Below are positions 20,910 to 31,700 of a DNA stretch of 64,000 nt, one piece after another. Made by a program: the position numbers and the translations under genes. The stretch's first letter is position 1. Each line of letters opens with the position of its first letter. Source of the stretch: Leishmania martiniquensis. Taxonomy: Eukaryota > Euglenozoa > Kinetoplastea > Trypanosomatida > Trypanosomatidae. The stretch spans positions 328,501 through 392,500 of the forward strand of contig NC_090139.1 in assembly GCF_017916325.1 (NCBI RefSeq), given 5' to 3'. The notes under the pieces are model-generated. The model was not told the DNA's origin. It ran no database searches and saw nothing but the letters and a program-made list of their open reading frames with translations.

Positions 20910-22103
20910 TTACTTGGCATAGTGATGATGGATGATCGCCACAGCGGGGCTGCCGCACATCACTGGTGCTGCTCCCCAACATCCGCAAGGCCGCGGAGGG
21001 AGCGTCGAAGACGAGGGGCTGATGGACAGCGCCGCTGTGGCAGCTGTAGACGGGTCACACAGGCGACAGTGCGGCAGCCCGCACGGTGGCCGCAGTCTCC
21101 CGCCGTTTTCGACCGCATTGAGCAGTAAGTGCGATATCACCTCATCCACAGCCCGCATATCCTGTGCAACGTGAAGATCGGGAGGCACAGCCTCAGCGGC
21201 GTTCGGCGCCGATGGTGGTGCCACTGTTGCCGTTGGCCCTGCGGGGTCAACGGTAGTCGAGCCTGCAGTCGGAGGCGACAGTGTGTCCCTGCCACCTGCC
21301 TCGCTCTTTGCGGGAGCCGTAGCCATGTGACTCTCGGTGGCGGCCGACGGCTGCTGCACCGCCTCTGACGTGCTTGAGGCGGCCGCCGTGGAACGTTGGC
21401 CGCACGCGGGGCAGTGCACGATGCCGCTTGGTCGATCTACCGCATTGCTTTCAGCGGCGCACGGCGGCGAGGGAGCAGTACCAGCCGCGGCGGACGAGGG
21501 CGCCGGTGGTGGCACAGGCAGCATGTGTACCGGCAGCGCATCAGCGGATCTACCCACGCCGGCAATTGTTGTGTCGGCAGAGAGAGGGTCGCTCACCGCT
21601 GTGGAGGGCGATGCCTCGGCCAGATCAGCCCGAGGACGAATGACGGGGATGGACGGCAAAGCTGCCGCGGCATCGCACGGCGTGGATGATACATAGCCCG
21701 CATAGAGGTCACCAACGGCGCTGTCCAACGCGAGCGGGGGCACCACGGCATAGAGGCGTGCTCCATGCACCGCATCCGAGGGCTCAGGCAGTGCAGACGC
21801 GGACAACCACGCATGGACATCCCGCGACGACGGCGACATGTATACACGATCGATGCCAAAGCCGCGACCCCGCACGCTTTTTCGGAGCGGTTCGGCAAGC
21901 AGGGGTGCGCCAGACCGTCGTCGTCGCGGTGGTGGATGCGGGCATGGGTGCGCCCTCGACGAGGACAGCGAGCACAGTGGCGGAGGCGTGCAGTCGCACA
22001 ACCGCCCCCGAGTGCGGTAGACGGCGGTGCCGTCGACATTCACCTCCTTGGCAAGGTCGCCGTGGACGCCGTCGCGGCAGTACCACGGAACGGTCGAGGC
22101 CAT
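20910..22103 (-). CDS. Hypothetical protein with paired CxxC motifs
   Basis: A 397-residue protein beginning MASTVPWYCRDGVHGDLAKE. The ATG at 22103 was preferred over an in-frame upstream start because the upstream codons read UTR-like sequence. Residues 25-115 hold the only structured-looking N-terminal part; the middle is Ala/Pro/Ser-rich. Two Cys pairs are seen, HCPACGQRS in the centre and HCRLCDPS near the C-terminus, separated by a long linker, so a metal site is possible but not typical. The C-terminal block before the second pair (DMRAVDEVISHLLLNAVENG) looks helical. No family is recognised. Confidence 0.75.
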   Translation of the reverse strand: MASTVPWYCRDGVHGDLAKEVNVDGTAVYRTRGRLCDCTPPPLCSLSSSRAHPCPHPPPRRRRSGAPLLAEPLRKSVRGRGFGIDRVYMSPSSRDVHAWLSASALPEPSDAVHGARLYAVVPPLALDSAVGDLYAGYVSSTPCDAAAALPSIPVIRPRADLAEASPSTAVSDPLSADTTIAGVGRSADALPVHMLPVPPPAPSSAAAGTAPSPPCAAESNAVDRPSGIVHCPACGQRSTAAASSTSEAVQQPSAATESHMATAPAKSEAGGRDTLSPPTAGSTTVDPAGPTATVAPPSAPNAAEAVPPDLHVAQDMRAVDEVISHLLLNAVENGGRLRPPCGLPHCRLCDPSTAATAALSISPSSSTLPPRPCGCWGAAPVMCGSPAVAIIHHHYAK

Positions 22104-22445
22104 TCTTGGTTTCAGCGGGCGGCGCGAAGGGGGGAATACAGAGAGGTGGCGGCAGGGGTGAAGGAAGGTGGGGGGTGTAGTGGGGATGATCGATACAGCA
22201 GGAGAGGCAATGGCTGCCCCCACTGGGCCCAGGGGTAGCTGGCACACAACCCACGCACACGTGCGTCAAGGGGTGAGGCCAGGTATTCGCATGAAAGTGC
22301 GCAGGGTGAGTAAAGGGCGGCCGTGACGAGACGAGCCTAGCTCACCAAGCACCCCTCAACGACGCCATGGTGTCTGCGTTGATTATGTCGGGCTCGACAG
22401 AGCAGAGAAGGGGGCCGACAGCGGCCAACCCTTCCACGCGCACGG
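22104..22445. other. Short intergenic region, nothing else seen
   Basis: About 340 bp between two genes, including a C/T-rich transcript-strand stretch near 22120-22175 that may serve trans-splicing of the downstream gene. Confidence 0.5.
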
Positions 22446-25400
22446 TCATACGCGACTGCCAGGGCGCGTGTGAAGGACACGCTCTGACGCCCCTACCGTC
22501 ACGCCCGCGGCCGCGCGCGGTTTTGACGACATGCAGTACAGCGGCCACAGCAGACCGTTGCACAGCGCCGGCACGGCTGCCGCCCGTTCGGGCGACGTCC
22601 GCACCAGAGACGTGGCGTGACGCAGGTCATCGAGGTTCACCAGGATAAGACGCTGCGCCTCGCCTTCGGCGCCGCGGCCGGCGCTTTGCTTCGCGTTGGG
22701 CCCACGGCTGCCATTCGGCGACGCTTGGGCTGTCGCGCCCTGCAAGATGTCCGTGATACGCTCCGCCGCCCCGGTGCTGCCTGCCTTGCCGGTGGTGTCT
22801 CGGGTGCGGTGCACAGTGCTATAGTCGATATCCATGAGCAGCAGTCCGACTGAGTCGATCGTCGCCACCACGCACGTCCGCAGTGCCTCCTCGTAGCGGG
22901 AGAGGGTGCGCGGTGTGAAGCAGGGTGACGCCGCAGCGAAGGGTGCGGGCGCTAGAGCGCTCATGTCCGTCAGCCGGAACACCGCCCAGTGCGCCGCCCA
23001 CTCGTAGGCCAGCGCCGCCGCCCGTTGCCGCTTCGAGTTCGCTGACGGCGGGCGACCGACTGGCCGCGACCCCTTCTGCGGGCCTGGCCGCGCGGTACTC
23101 GCGCTGTGCGGGGATACGTAGTCGTCGAGATGCTGCTCCCTCAAGAGGGTGCCAAGCTGGCGACTCGTCAGGAATATGCGCTGCAGCGGCCGCAGAAGGA
23201 CCCGCTCGGTAGTCGATCGCAGCGTCTGCACAACGACGAAAAGGTCATCTTCCGGCGGAGGCACGTACACATCAGTGATGTCGCAGCCGCCAGGGCCGGG
23301 TGCCGACCCAAAGCGCGCGGGCCGCCGGCGCCAAACGACATCGCCCACACCGACTGCAAAGCGGTAATCGCCGCTGTAGCGTTGGAATCGGCAGCCCGCA
23401 GCAGGTGACGGTACGGAGGTGGCAGCTGTTGATGCCGCTGCAAGACGGCGGTTGAGCAGCGCCGCATCAGCGTAGGGTACAAGGTGGCCTTCGGCGACGG
23501 CCTGTCGCTCCAGCTTGGCGTCGTAGTCCTCGCCGTAGGTCCACGCCAGCAGCGGCGTGCCGGGCGGGACATCTGTGGTGACCAAAAAAAAGGGAACGGT
23601 CACGAAGAAGCTGCGCTCTTCCAGAAAGAAGCACTGCGCACGGCGGCGCGGCGGGCGTCGCTTGGGCTTCGCATAGAGGGCGGCGAGGCCGTCGTCCTCC
23701 TTCGGGACAGGGACGGCGGCCGCCGCACCGTCGGCCTCAGCGACGGTGCGTGTGACCTCTTTTTTGGCCCTGTGCGCGCGGCGCCGGCGGCATGTCCGCT
23801 TTGCTGTCGCCGCACGCGCCGCCTTTGTGCGCTCTTCGAGTGTCAGCGGCGGCGATGCGCTGTGGTTGGCGGACTTCGGCGGCAGCCTCTCACTCGCGCC
23901 TGCAGGCATCTCCGGGCCACCCGCCGGCGCTGGCACGGCCGCTGCCTCAGGGGCCCCCGCAAACTCACTTGGTACGGACAGTATCACCGAGCACAGCTCC
24001 ACGTTGCCAAAGCGGGACGTGTTGTAGCGGTGGTTGATGTAGCGCGTCAGGCCCTGCCCAAAGCAGACGCCGTGGCGTCCGAGCCCCAGAGCGTACGTGT
24101 CGTCCGTCACGATGGACCAATCCTCGTCCTCCTCCACCCCGCGGTGCGCCGATGCGCTGTGGTTGGCAGCGGTGGTGTGGTCGAGCGCGCTGGTGTCACC
24201 GCGCAGCGCTCGCTCGCTCACGAGCCGCTCCACCTTGCGCGTCGCCACCGATGGGCCGCAGTACAGGAGACAGGTGCCGTAGGGCAGCCAGGCGGAGGCC
24301 GCGACGCCTTTCTGGTCGTCTCCCAACTCTGGCGCCGGGCCGAGGGTGACCAGCGTGAAGGGGAAGGCGGCCTCCGCGACATGGCTCGCATGCCGCCTCC
24401 CCACGCCGTGGTAGTAGGCCAGGTCGGCTGGCCACGCAGGAAACCGCTTGACCCCCGTGTACAAATCACCGACCAGGTCGTTTTGGCGAGCGGAGGCGTT
24501 TGCCGAGCCCCTGCCGCCCTCCGCCACAGTGCACGGCGTCGCGGCGCTATCAGCGCACCCAAACCTCTTGTTCAACTCGCTGTAGCAGCGCCGGTACCAT
24601 GAGGGCTCGTCCAAGCAGCGGTAGTACGACTCCAGCGACACATAAATTTCCTCCCCCTCTTCCAGCCGGGTGGTGCACACCACCGCCATCAGCGACGCGC
24701 GGGGGTACAGGTTCCGACTCGCTGGTGCGTCAGACGCCCGGCACGTGGGTGGCTCCCTCGCTTTAGTTTCGTCTCCCTCCAACCTCACGTCCGTCGCGCC
24801 CGCGGGCGACCTTCCGGTGCTGCCTTCGCTACCATCAGGCGCTGCTCTGTCTGGTAAACCGTAGTGGAGCGCGATGCAGCGCGCATTGGGACGCAGATAC
24901 GGCTCCGGCACTCGTGGCAGTTTACGAAACTGAGGGTACAGCAGAGGTTGTGCTGGTGAACCGGGCGCCACGCCTGCGGCCACTGCCGCTGCGTCTTTCC
25001 TGCCAGCGCCGGTGTCCTGTGCGCAAACCTTCCACGCCGTGTCGAGCCGGTGCTGCTCGACGGCGTACAGCACCTCTGCCCTGTCAATGAGTTCGCTGAA
25101 GACGGCGTCGCCCTCCACCGCCAGCACAGAGTGACGCAGAAATGCCCGCTGCACTCTCACTGGCTCGCCAAAGCCATGATGCAAGCGACGATGATGCGCG
25201 GGCTGGTGGGTGTAGCCTGGCACCGCCGCCGCCGCTGATCCGGATGCGGGCGCGGGCGCGGGGAACGGGATAGCGTACGAGGCGCATGAGCCGAAGTGCG
25301 AGCTCGATGAAGGCGCCTTGCGAACCCCAATCATGCAGATGCCCCGGCCGCGCCGCTGTGCCTGCTCCACCTCCGCGTCGGAGAGGCCGAGGTACGCCTT

Positions 25401-26198
25401 GATGAAGGCGCCGTAGCGTTGCGTGTGGAAAGTCACGCGCGTCTGACTCGGCTGCGGGAGTGCGGAGAAGGGAGGCGGGTGAGGGTGGGGCCAGTACGCT
25501 GGCAGCTGTTGCTTCTCTGCTGCGGCCGTGGTGTCCGAGAGGCTTGGCGGCTGCTGAGCTTCCGTTCGAAAGTCGTTCGCGGGCTGCGCCGATGCAAATG
25601 GCGACTCAGTGGCGTCGGCGATGCCGTCTTCCTCCTCCATGTCCTCGGTGCTCTCCGGCACGTACTGCGACTGCTGCGCGTGATGGCCATCTGTTCGGCC
25701 CACCCACGCCTCGCAATCCACGTCAGCGTTGTTATCACAGTCGGCTCCCCCATCGTCCCCCTGATCGCTGAGCGAGGCACCATCGTCGCCGTCGTCGGAG
25801 CCGGCGGCTGTCACAGACCCGCCAACGACCGAGTCGGTCATGCCGCCACCACCGCGGCGATTCTTTGAGGAAGCCATATCTTCCTGTGACGTGTAGAGGG
25901 CAAAGAAGTCATCCCTCAGCTCCTGTGAATGCCTCGTATCGCACAAGTCGGCATTCGCGCTGTCGCAGGGGCGAAGGCGATCGCAGCCGCCTTGCTGCGA
26001 AGAGGTGAGGGGCGGCCTCGAGGGCGACGCCACCGCCTGTGGCTGAGTCTCTTCACGGCTGCCCGCATACGTTGCTCGTGAGTCTTCCAGCGCCGCGCGG
26101 AGTTCGTCGCCGGCATCGTCGCTGGCGAGTCCGTTATCGTCCCAAAGCCTTCGGGCGAGTCGACCGTGCGCGAGGCCTTTGCCAGTGCCATGCGACAT
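22446..26198 (-). CDS. Large SET-domain-like protein
   Basis: A 1250-residue protein. The best-supported domain covers about residues 615-895: an initial strand region (FPFTLVTLGPAPEL, then GTCLLYCGPSV), the motif GLTRYINHRYNTSRFGN at about 716-732, which matches the SET core R-F-I-N-H-S-C-x-P-N, and VPFFLVTTDVPPGTPLLAWT followed by YGEDY (about 888-892), which matches the end of SET (rdI-x-x-G-E-E-L-T-Y-D-Y). About 130 residues rich in Arg/Ala separate the two. An earlier region (about 430-525) ends LEEGEEIYVSLESYYRCLDE and may be a second, degenerate SET-like half. SET proteins are lysine methyltransferases; activity here is unproven because the usual Ser-Cys after N-H is Arg-Tyr. The N-terminal 200 residues are acidic and disordered. 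The ATG at 26198 is used; a GTG three codons upstream is not. Confidence 0.6.
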   Translation of the reverse strand: MSHGTGKGLAHGRLARRLWDDNGLASDDAGDELRAALEDSRATYAGSREETQPQAVASPSRPPLTSSQQGGCDRLRPCDSANADLCDTRHSQELRDDFFALYTSQEDMASSKNRRGGGGMTDSVVGGSVTAAGSDDGDDGASLSDQGDDGGADCDNNADVDCEAWVGRTDGHHAQQSQYVPESTEDMEEEDGIADATESPFASAQPANDFRTEAQQPPSLSDTTAAAEKQQLPAYWPHPHPPPFSALPQPSQTRVTFHTQRYGAFIKAYLGLSDAEVEQAQRRGRGICMIGVRKAPSSSSHFGSCASYAIPFPAPAPASGSAAAAVPGYTHQPAHHRRLHHGFGEPVRVQRAFLRHSVLAVEGDAVFSELIDRAEVLYAVEQHRLDTAWKVCAQDTGAGRKDAAAVAAGVAPGSPAQPLLYPQFRKLPRVPEPYLRPNARCIALHYGLPDRAAPDGSEGSTGRSPAGATDVRLEGDETKAREPPTCRASDAPASRNLYPRASLMAVVCTTRLEEGEEIYVSLESYYRCLDEPSWYRRCYSELNKRFGCADSAATPCTVAEGGRGSANASARQNDLVGDLYTGVKRFPAWPADLAYYHGVGRRHASHVAEAAFPFTLVTLGPAPELGDDQKGVAASAWLPYGTCLLYCGPSVATRKVERLVSERALRGDTSALDHTTAANHSASAHRGVEEDEDWSIVTDDTYALGLGRHGVCFGQGLTRYINHRYNTSRFGNVELCSVILSVPSEFAGAPEAAAVPAPAGGPEMPAGASERLPPKSANHSASPPLTLEERTKAARAATAKRTCRRRRAHRAKKEVTRTVAEADGAAAAVPVPKEDDGLAALYAKPKRRPPRRRAQCFFLEERSFFVTVPFFLVTTDVPPGTPLLAWTYGEDYDAKLERQAVAEGHLVPYADAALLNRRLAAASTAATSVPSPAAGCRFQRYSGDYRFAVGVGDVVWRRRPARFGSAPGPGGCDITDVYVPPPEDDLFVVVQTLRSTTERVLLRPLQRIFLTSRQLGTLLREQHLDDYVSPHSASTARPGPQKGSRPVGRPPSANSKRQRAAALAYEWAAHWAVFRLTDMSALAPAPFAAASPCFTPRTLSRYEEALRTCVVATIDSVGLLLMDIDYSTVHRTRDTTGKAGSTGAAERITDILQGATAQASPNGSRGPNAKQSAGRGAEGEAQRLILVNLDDLRHATSLVRTSPERAAAVPALCNGLLWPLYCMSSKPRAAAGVTVGASERVLHTRPGSRV

Positions 26199-26934
26199 GG
26201 GGCACACAGAAGAGAGAGCGGGGTGGGGCGCGGGATGGAGGTGGTGGAGGCCGCACGCATCTATGAGAGTGAAAGGGTGCGCGTGTGTGTGCGTGCGTGA
26301 CTAGGATGACGTACAGATATCTGCAGAGAATGCGGCGCACAGTCAGAGGCGGCGCCACCGCGTGAATCGTGAAATCGTTGACAGATACTTGACGTGCCAC
26401 TGATGGCGTATGACCGTGTGGCTGTGCGAGTGTTTCCAAGAGAGGGCGGGGAAGGGGCGGTGACGGAGGAGAGGAGGTGGGTGTGTGAGGGGGGGGTGGA
26501 GGGAAAGGGGGCGACGAGAACTCGGCGAGAGCGAGAAAGGGGGCACGGATTGGCGAACCCTCCCCCTCCCCCTTTTTTGTTCTTTAGGAAGACGCTGCTA
26601 CGCGCCCGCACTGGCAGAGTCTGTGCGCCCGTCACTCATGATGAGAAAAGTAAGAGCGTCTATGAGGCAAAGGGGCGCAGCAAGGCGAAGCCAAACAATG
26701 TCAGGCCGTCCACGGCAGAGGGGGGATAATCCGCGGTCCGCTGCTGTCGAAAAGCCACTCACAGCCACGCACCCCCATGCGCGCACACAGACACAACAAA
26801 TCGACGGCAGCGCAGCGTTACGGCAGCTTTGAAAGCCAAGATGGTAAACGGCGGGCTCGAGAGAGAGAGACAGAGCGCGCAAACGACGGCTGCGTGTGCA
26901 GGCCAGAGGAGAGCTCCGCCATTACACACTTCCT
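26199..26934. other. Intergenic region, no gene seen
   Basis: About 0.74 kb with C/T-rich transcript-strand blocks near 26440-26580, including a T-rich stretch, suitable as splice-acceptor and polyadenylation zone. No coding sequence recognised. Confidence 0.55.
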
Positions 26935-27810
26935 CTACTCATCGTCGAGGAACATCGACGCTGGCCGTGCCGATCCCGCCGACGGAGACGGTGTGGCTTG
27001 TGAGCCGCTGCCACCAGCCTCCTTGTCGACAGGGGCGTTACCAAAGCCGCGGCCTGCACGGCTGCGGCGGTCGAGGCTGAGGCTCGCCCCGTCCTGCTGC
27101 AGTAGTTCCACTTCGCGCTTGATACGGTAGCGCTTCATGTCCGACTTGCTGTACTTGTCTGGGTCCATGCCGTGCTTCGCAAACTCGGGGATCAGAAACC
27201 GCTGCAGGTAGTCCTCGAGACTTTCCTCGGCGGTGGGGGCCCGAACGCGGTAGCTCAGCTTGCGCAAGCATTCCGCCATGGCCTTGCAGCGCTCCGCCAC
27301 GGACGCTCTCGAGGGGGATGTCGCAGACGCCTGCTGCGCTTTGCACGCAATCTCGTCCATCTCTTCACGCGCCCTCTTTTTCTTCGGCTCCTCTGTGCCT
27401 TCATCGTCATCGTCCTCCTCATCGTCATCGTCCTCTTCGTCAGAATCAAAGTCTTCATCGGAGTCCGATGTACCACCCTCCTCTTCATCCTCTTCGGAGT
27501 CGCCCTCGTCGGAGTCCTCCTCGTCGGATGCGCTGCTGTCCTCATCCTCGTCGTGGTTACCTTGACTGGTGTGACCGTTTGCGGCTACCGCTGCCACAGC
27601 CCTTTCTTTTTCCTCTGTGAGCTTTGTGATGGTGTCACCAATAAACACTGCGTGGCTCGCCACGTATGCCTCTGGGTACGTGTCACCGTACTTGGAGCGA
27701 AGCAGCTGCTGCACGATCGCCGTCGGCAGCGTCTTGTTGCCCGGCAGCCGACTCACCATGATGCGCAGCAGCCCTGTGAGCTGCGCATCCAGCTCGGCGT
27801 CCGACGGCAT
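26935..27810 (-). CDS. Acidic nuclear protein resembling HIRIP3/Chz-type histone chaperones
   Basis: A 291-residue protein in three parts. Residues 1-65 are helical (LPTAIVQQLLRSKYGDTYPE) and recall the N-terminal helical domain of HIRIP3 or DEK-C. Residues 87-141 are almost entirely Asp, Glu and Ser. A Lys/Arg cluster, PKKKRAREE (143-150), is a likely nuclear localisation signal. Residues 170-240 are helical (CLRKLSYRVRAPTAEESLED, then DMKRYRIKREVELLQQDG), and a basic segment RRSRAGRGFGNAP follows. This order of helical domain, acidic tract, helical motif and basic tail is that of HIRIP3 and related H2A-H2B chaperones. The similarity is in layout more than in sequence, so the call is tentative; another acidic nuclear protein is possible. 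Confidence 0.5.
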   Translation of the reverse strand: MPSDAELDAQLTGLLRIMVSRLPGNKTLPTAIVQQLLRSKYGDTYPEAYVASHAVFIGDTITKLTEEKERAVAAVAANGHTSQGNHDEDEDSSASDEEDSDEGDSEEDEEEGGTSDSDEDFDSDEEDDDDEEDDDDEGTEEPKKKRAREEMDEIACKAQQASATSPSRASVAERCKAMAECLRKLSYRVRAPTAEESLEDYLQRFLIPEFAKHGMDPDKYSKSDMKRYRIKREVELLQQDGASLSLDRRSRAGRGFGNAPVDKEAGGSGSQATPSPSAGSARPASMFLDDE

Positions 27811-28734
27811 CCGCGCTTCGGCACACAGAGGGAAGGGGGGGCAGGAGGGAGGAAGAAGTTCCTACACGCCTGCCGCGCAATCGCGAGGGTGGCAAGCCAC
27901 AAGACGCGACCTTCTCGTGATTCACTCTATACGCTGGTAGCGGGCCCGGCGACAGGAGAACGAGAGACGCGGGCGATGGATCGGCTGGCGGAGGAGGAGC
28001 GCCCGTACGAACTGCTTGTGCGACTCACTCGTGTGTCTCTCTGTCACCCTCTATGCAAGCGGACTGATCCCTTACGTGCATGTGTACGTGTGTGTGTGTG
28101 TGTAATGAGGAGGGGGGATCAAGAGAGGGGGCAGAGCCGAGTGATGTAGAAAAAGAAATACTGCAGAGGCGTCCTCGTCGCATGAGGAGCGCAGACCAGA
28201 CCAGGCAGGGGCACACGCGGGATGAGGGCCGTCAGTGCCGCTTGCGTTTGCCGGCGACGCCAGAATGTCGGAAGGCGCGCACGCCTCTCTCTATGAGCGT
28301 GCGAGGGCTGAGAGGAGGGAGGCGCTGGTGCCCCTCCCTCTGCGGCATTCCCACTCTGTAGGCGTGTGAGGATGAGCTTGAGAAGGGGTAAGGGGTCCAA
28401 AAGACGCCGGCGGAATCGTTTTTAGTGCTGAACGTCGGGCCCGCGCGCCATCACTACGGTGGATGTCGTCCGTGGCCGTCGCTTTCAGCGACATCTGCCG
28501 GCACCATCATCAAGTGCACGGGAGCAACAGAAAGGAAAGCAGGAAAAACTGAGATGACTGAACGCGCGTGTACGCCAATGCAAACACACGCACGCACACA
28601 CACACGTTGGCAACGATACACAAGCAACAAGCGCAAATACGCTCCCCTCTCCATCCATTTCTCCCTCCAACGGCCCCAGCGCTGCGCGCACAGGCGCTCT
28701 GAGACGCACATTTGTGTGTGCGTGCGTGTGGGTC
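27811..28734. other. Intergenic region, no gene seen
   Basis: About 0.9 kb. A C/T-rich transcript-strand tract at 27826-27857 precedes the acidic-protein gene; (TG)n at 28088-28104 and CA repeats near 28587-28604 lie in the 3' region of the ClC gene. Confidence 0.55.
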
Positions 28735-31700
28735 TCACGGCGCCCCGTTGGCAGAGCGCAGCGGCCCCAGGTTAAACAACTCCGCCACATCAACCGGCGG
28801 CAGCGGCACAGGGGGCGTGCGACTCCCATTCGCCATCGCCTCGCCAGCGCCGCTGCTTCTCCGCCCGCTTTGGACGCCGCTCGCCTCCATGACAGCGACT
28901 GGATCAGAAGGCAGCTGCTCTGGTATGGCACGCGCGGGCGAGGCAGCGAGCCTGTGACCGAGCCCGCTGTGCACCGGCGGAGGGGGCGAGATGCCACCAA
29001 AGAGGACGCTCAGCGGCAACGGGGCCGAGGCATTCGGCGCTGCCGGCCAGCCCGCAGCGGCACCGGACGAAGGAAGATCCCAATGCTGCCTTGTTGGCGC
29101 CTCGCCGGCGGCGGGGGCGGCAACATACCCCGGTGATGACCTCCACTCCGAAGCAGCGGCATAGCCGTTGGCTCTCGCCGTGCTGCGGAGCTCTGGTAAG
29201 GCGGCGGCGTTGTTGTCACCTGCGCCAGCCCAAGTCGACTGGGTGCCGTCCATAGCGCTCCTGCCGCCATAGCTGTGGGACCGCTGCGACTGGTCAACGA
29301 GCTTCACCCGCTTGGTGTAAGTCGGCGGCAGTGACGGCGCAGCCGAGTCTGCCGTTGCAAGCCGCGCGCTGAGTTCCTTCATCTTGTGCCGCAGCGAATT
29401 GGCGAGCAGGTCCTTGCGAGTGATCATACCAGCCACGGTGTCACCGTCGACGACGACCATGTGTCGCAAGCCCATCATGCGGAAGGTTTGGTACGCCATC
29501 TGCAGGTTGAAGAAGGGCGGTATTACCCACGGGCTGCGGTTCACGATGAGTGAAAGGTCGAGGACGGGCGGCAGGCGGTTCTCACTGATGAAGGAGGCGC
29601 TCTCGGCCCCCACCTCCGCCCCGCCCGGGACCCCGTCCGGCATATGCGTGCGAACCCACTCGTAGCGGTCCGAAGTTCTGAAGAAGAGACGGCTCTTCTG
29701 CCACATCCACTGCGTCCATGTAAGATGACGGATGGCCACCACGCACGGCGCCAGGCGACCGCCGAAGCCGTCGCTGTCCTTGGCTGTCAGCGGTACCTTG
29801 GTCGTTGGCGGTGCCTCCAGCGTCGACTCGTCGTACTCCTGCAGCTCGGGAAGGGTAAAGTAAACCTGAAGATCCTCCCGGGTGACGAGGCCGACAAACT
29901 TGTGGCGCAAATGCGCCGCTGCAGATTCCACCACGGCTGCGTCCTTCGCCGAGCGAGGCGGCTGTGCACCAGTCTCAGCGACGGGTGAGACGTGGAGGTA
30001 TTCGGCCCCACGCTTCGCGCCGTCCAGCCTGCGTTGCACGGATGCGCTGGAGGGCCCTGCTGGTGGGGCGGCTGCCCTCTGATCGTCATCATTGTCGGCG
30101 GCGTCGCCGATACGAACGGCTTCTACAACGGGAAAGGCATGGTGTGTGCTATCGCGAAGAGCGGCGAGCACCACCTCCGTGCGCTCGCGCATCCGTAGCG
30201 TCACCACCTCCGACGCCATGACGTCTGCAGCGGTCAGCTGCTCAAACTCAGGCTTCACAATATTCGGCGGCAGGTAGGGGACGCTGTCCATGAGGAGCAT
30301 CTGGTGGTAGAGGGGCTCGCACAGCCAGTCAGCGGTTGTCTTGGACATGACGATGGCCACCATGACAGGCAGCAGGTAGTGCAGCTCCGCCGAGAGCTCG
30401 ACCATGATGACGCAGATGGCCATGGACATGCGCGAGGTGCCGGCAAGGAAGGCGCCCGCGCCGATGAGGGCAAAGACGCCGGGGTCCATCCACGCATCCG
30501 CCGACGCGTAGCCGCGTGGCACGTCAGGGACCTTCGCGGCACCGATTTCGAACAGGAGCAGCCCGAACAGGCGACCAAAGACGGCGCCGAGCACGAGGCT
30601 GGGCACGACAAGGCCGCCCGACACGGATGTACCGCTCGTCATGCAGGCAGAGGCGAAGTAGACGAGGAAGTACACGATGAGCGTCACCGCCGGGAACTCC
30701 CCCGCCGTCTGACGCGAGAAGAGATGGCGAATGGTGTTCTTGCCGGAGGCCATGTTGAGTGTGCCGAGGGGCGAGTAGGTCTTTGGCTCGGCACATGTGT
30801 TGTTGAAGAGGCGCCAGCCGCCCTCTGTGCCCCATCGCTGCACCGTCCCGTTGACAACGCCGATGTCGTACCGTTTGGCGCAGGGTGAGACGAGGGAGAG
30901 GACGTACATGCAGCTGGAGAAGACGGCGCTGATGACGACCGGCTCGAGGAAGCGGCGGAACTGGTACGGCCGCAACACGCGGCGTCGCCACTTGATGAGT
31001 ATCAGGTTTGTCTTGGTGAAGAAGGCAGCCAATGAGCCGATAATGCCGCCGAGGAGCAGCGACGGTATAATGGACACCAAGTTCAGGGGTATGGTGACGT
31101 TCACCTCAAACAGAACCGCGGCCGCGTTCGAGACCCAGCCCAGCAGCCGCCGGTCCTCAACAATGGAGTTGATGATGGTGCTGAAGGTGAAGCACAGCAT
31201 GGTGGCGAGGAAGATCTGCCCGTTGGAGCTCTGGTCCCAAAAGCTACTCACCTCCTCCATGACGAAGAGGAGGCCGCCGATGGGGGCACCAAAGGCCACA
31301 GACACGCCACACGCCGCACCCGCCGTGATGAAGTCGCGGCGATCCTTGTTGTTACGGAAGGCCTGAAATAGCGGTGTTTGAAACCCAAGCGTGCGACTGC
31401 GGCCCTGTGTCACGCCCGCCCCGGTGATGGCACCGAGGTGGATGAGGGGCGCCTCCAGCCCCACGGGCAGTCCACCCGCGACGGCGCAGATGCACGAGAT
31501 GGCCTTCGCGATGAATGTGCGCAGGTTCATGGCTTTGCGCAGGTGAACACCGTTGAGGTACGCCATTACATCGGGAATGCCGCCGCCCGACGCGGCGGGC
31601 TCAAAGTACACGACAACGCCAGCTGCGATCGCCACGAGCAAGACAGAGCCGAGCACTGTGCAGAGGAATCCCTGAAGATGGCCGATGATGCGGTGCTGCG

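Noticed and set aside
23484..24602. Plus-strand open frame of 372 codons
   Set aside because: It lies fully antisense to the SET-like gene and is an effect of GC-rich third codon positions.
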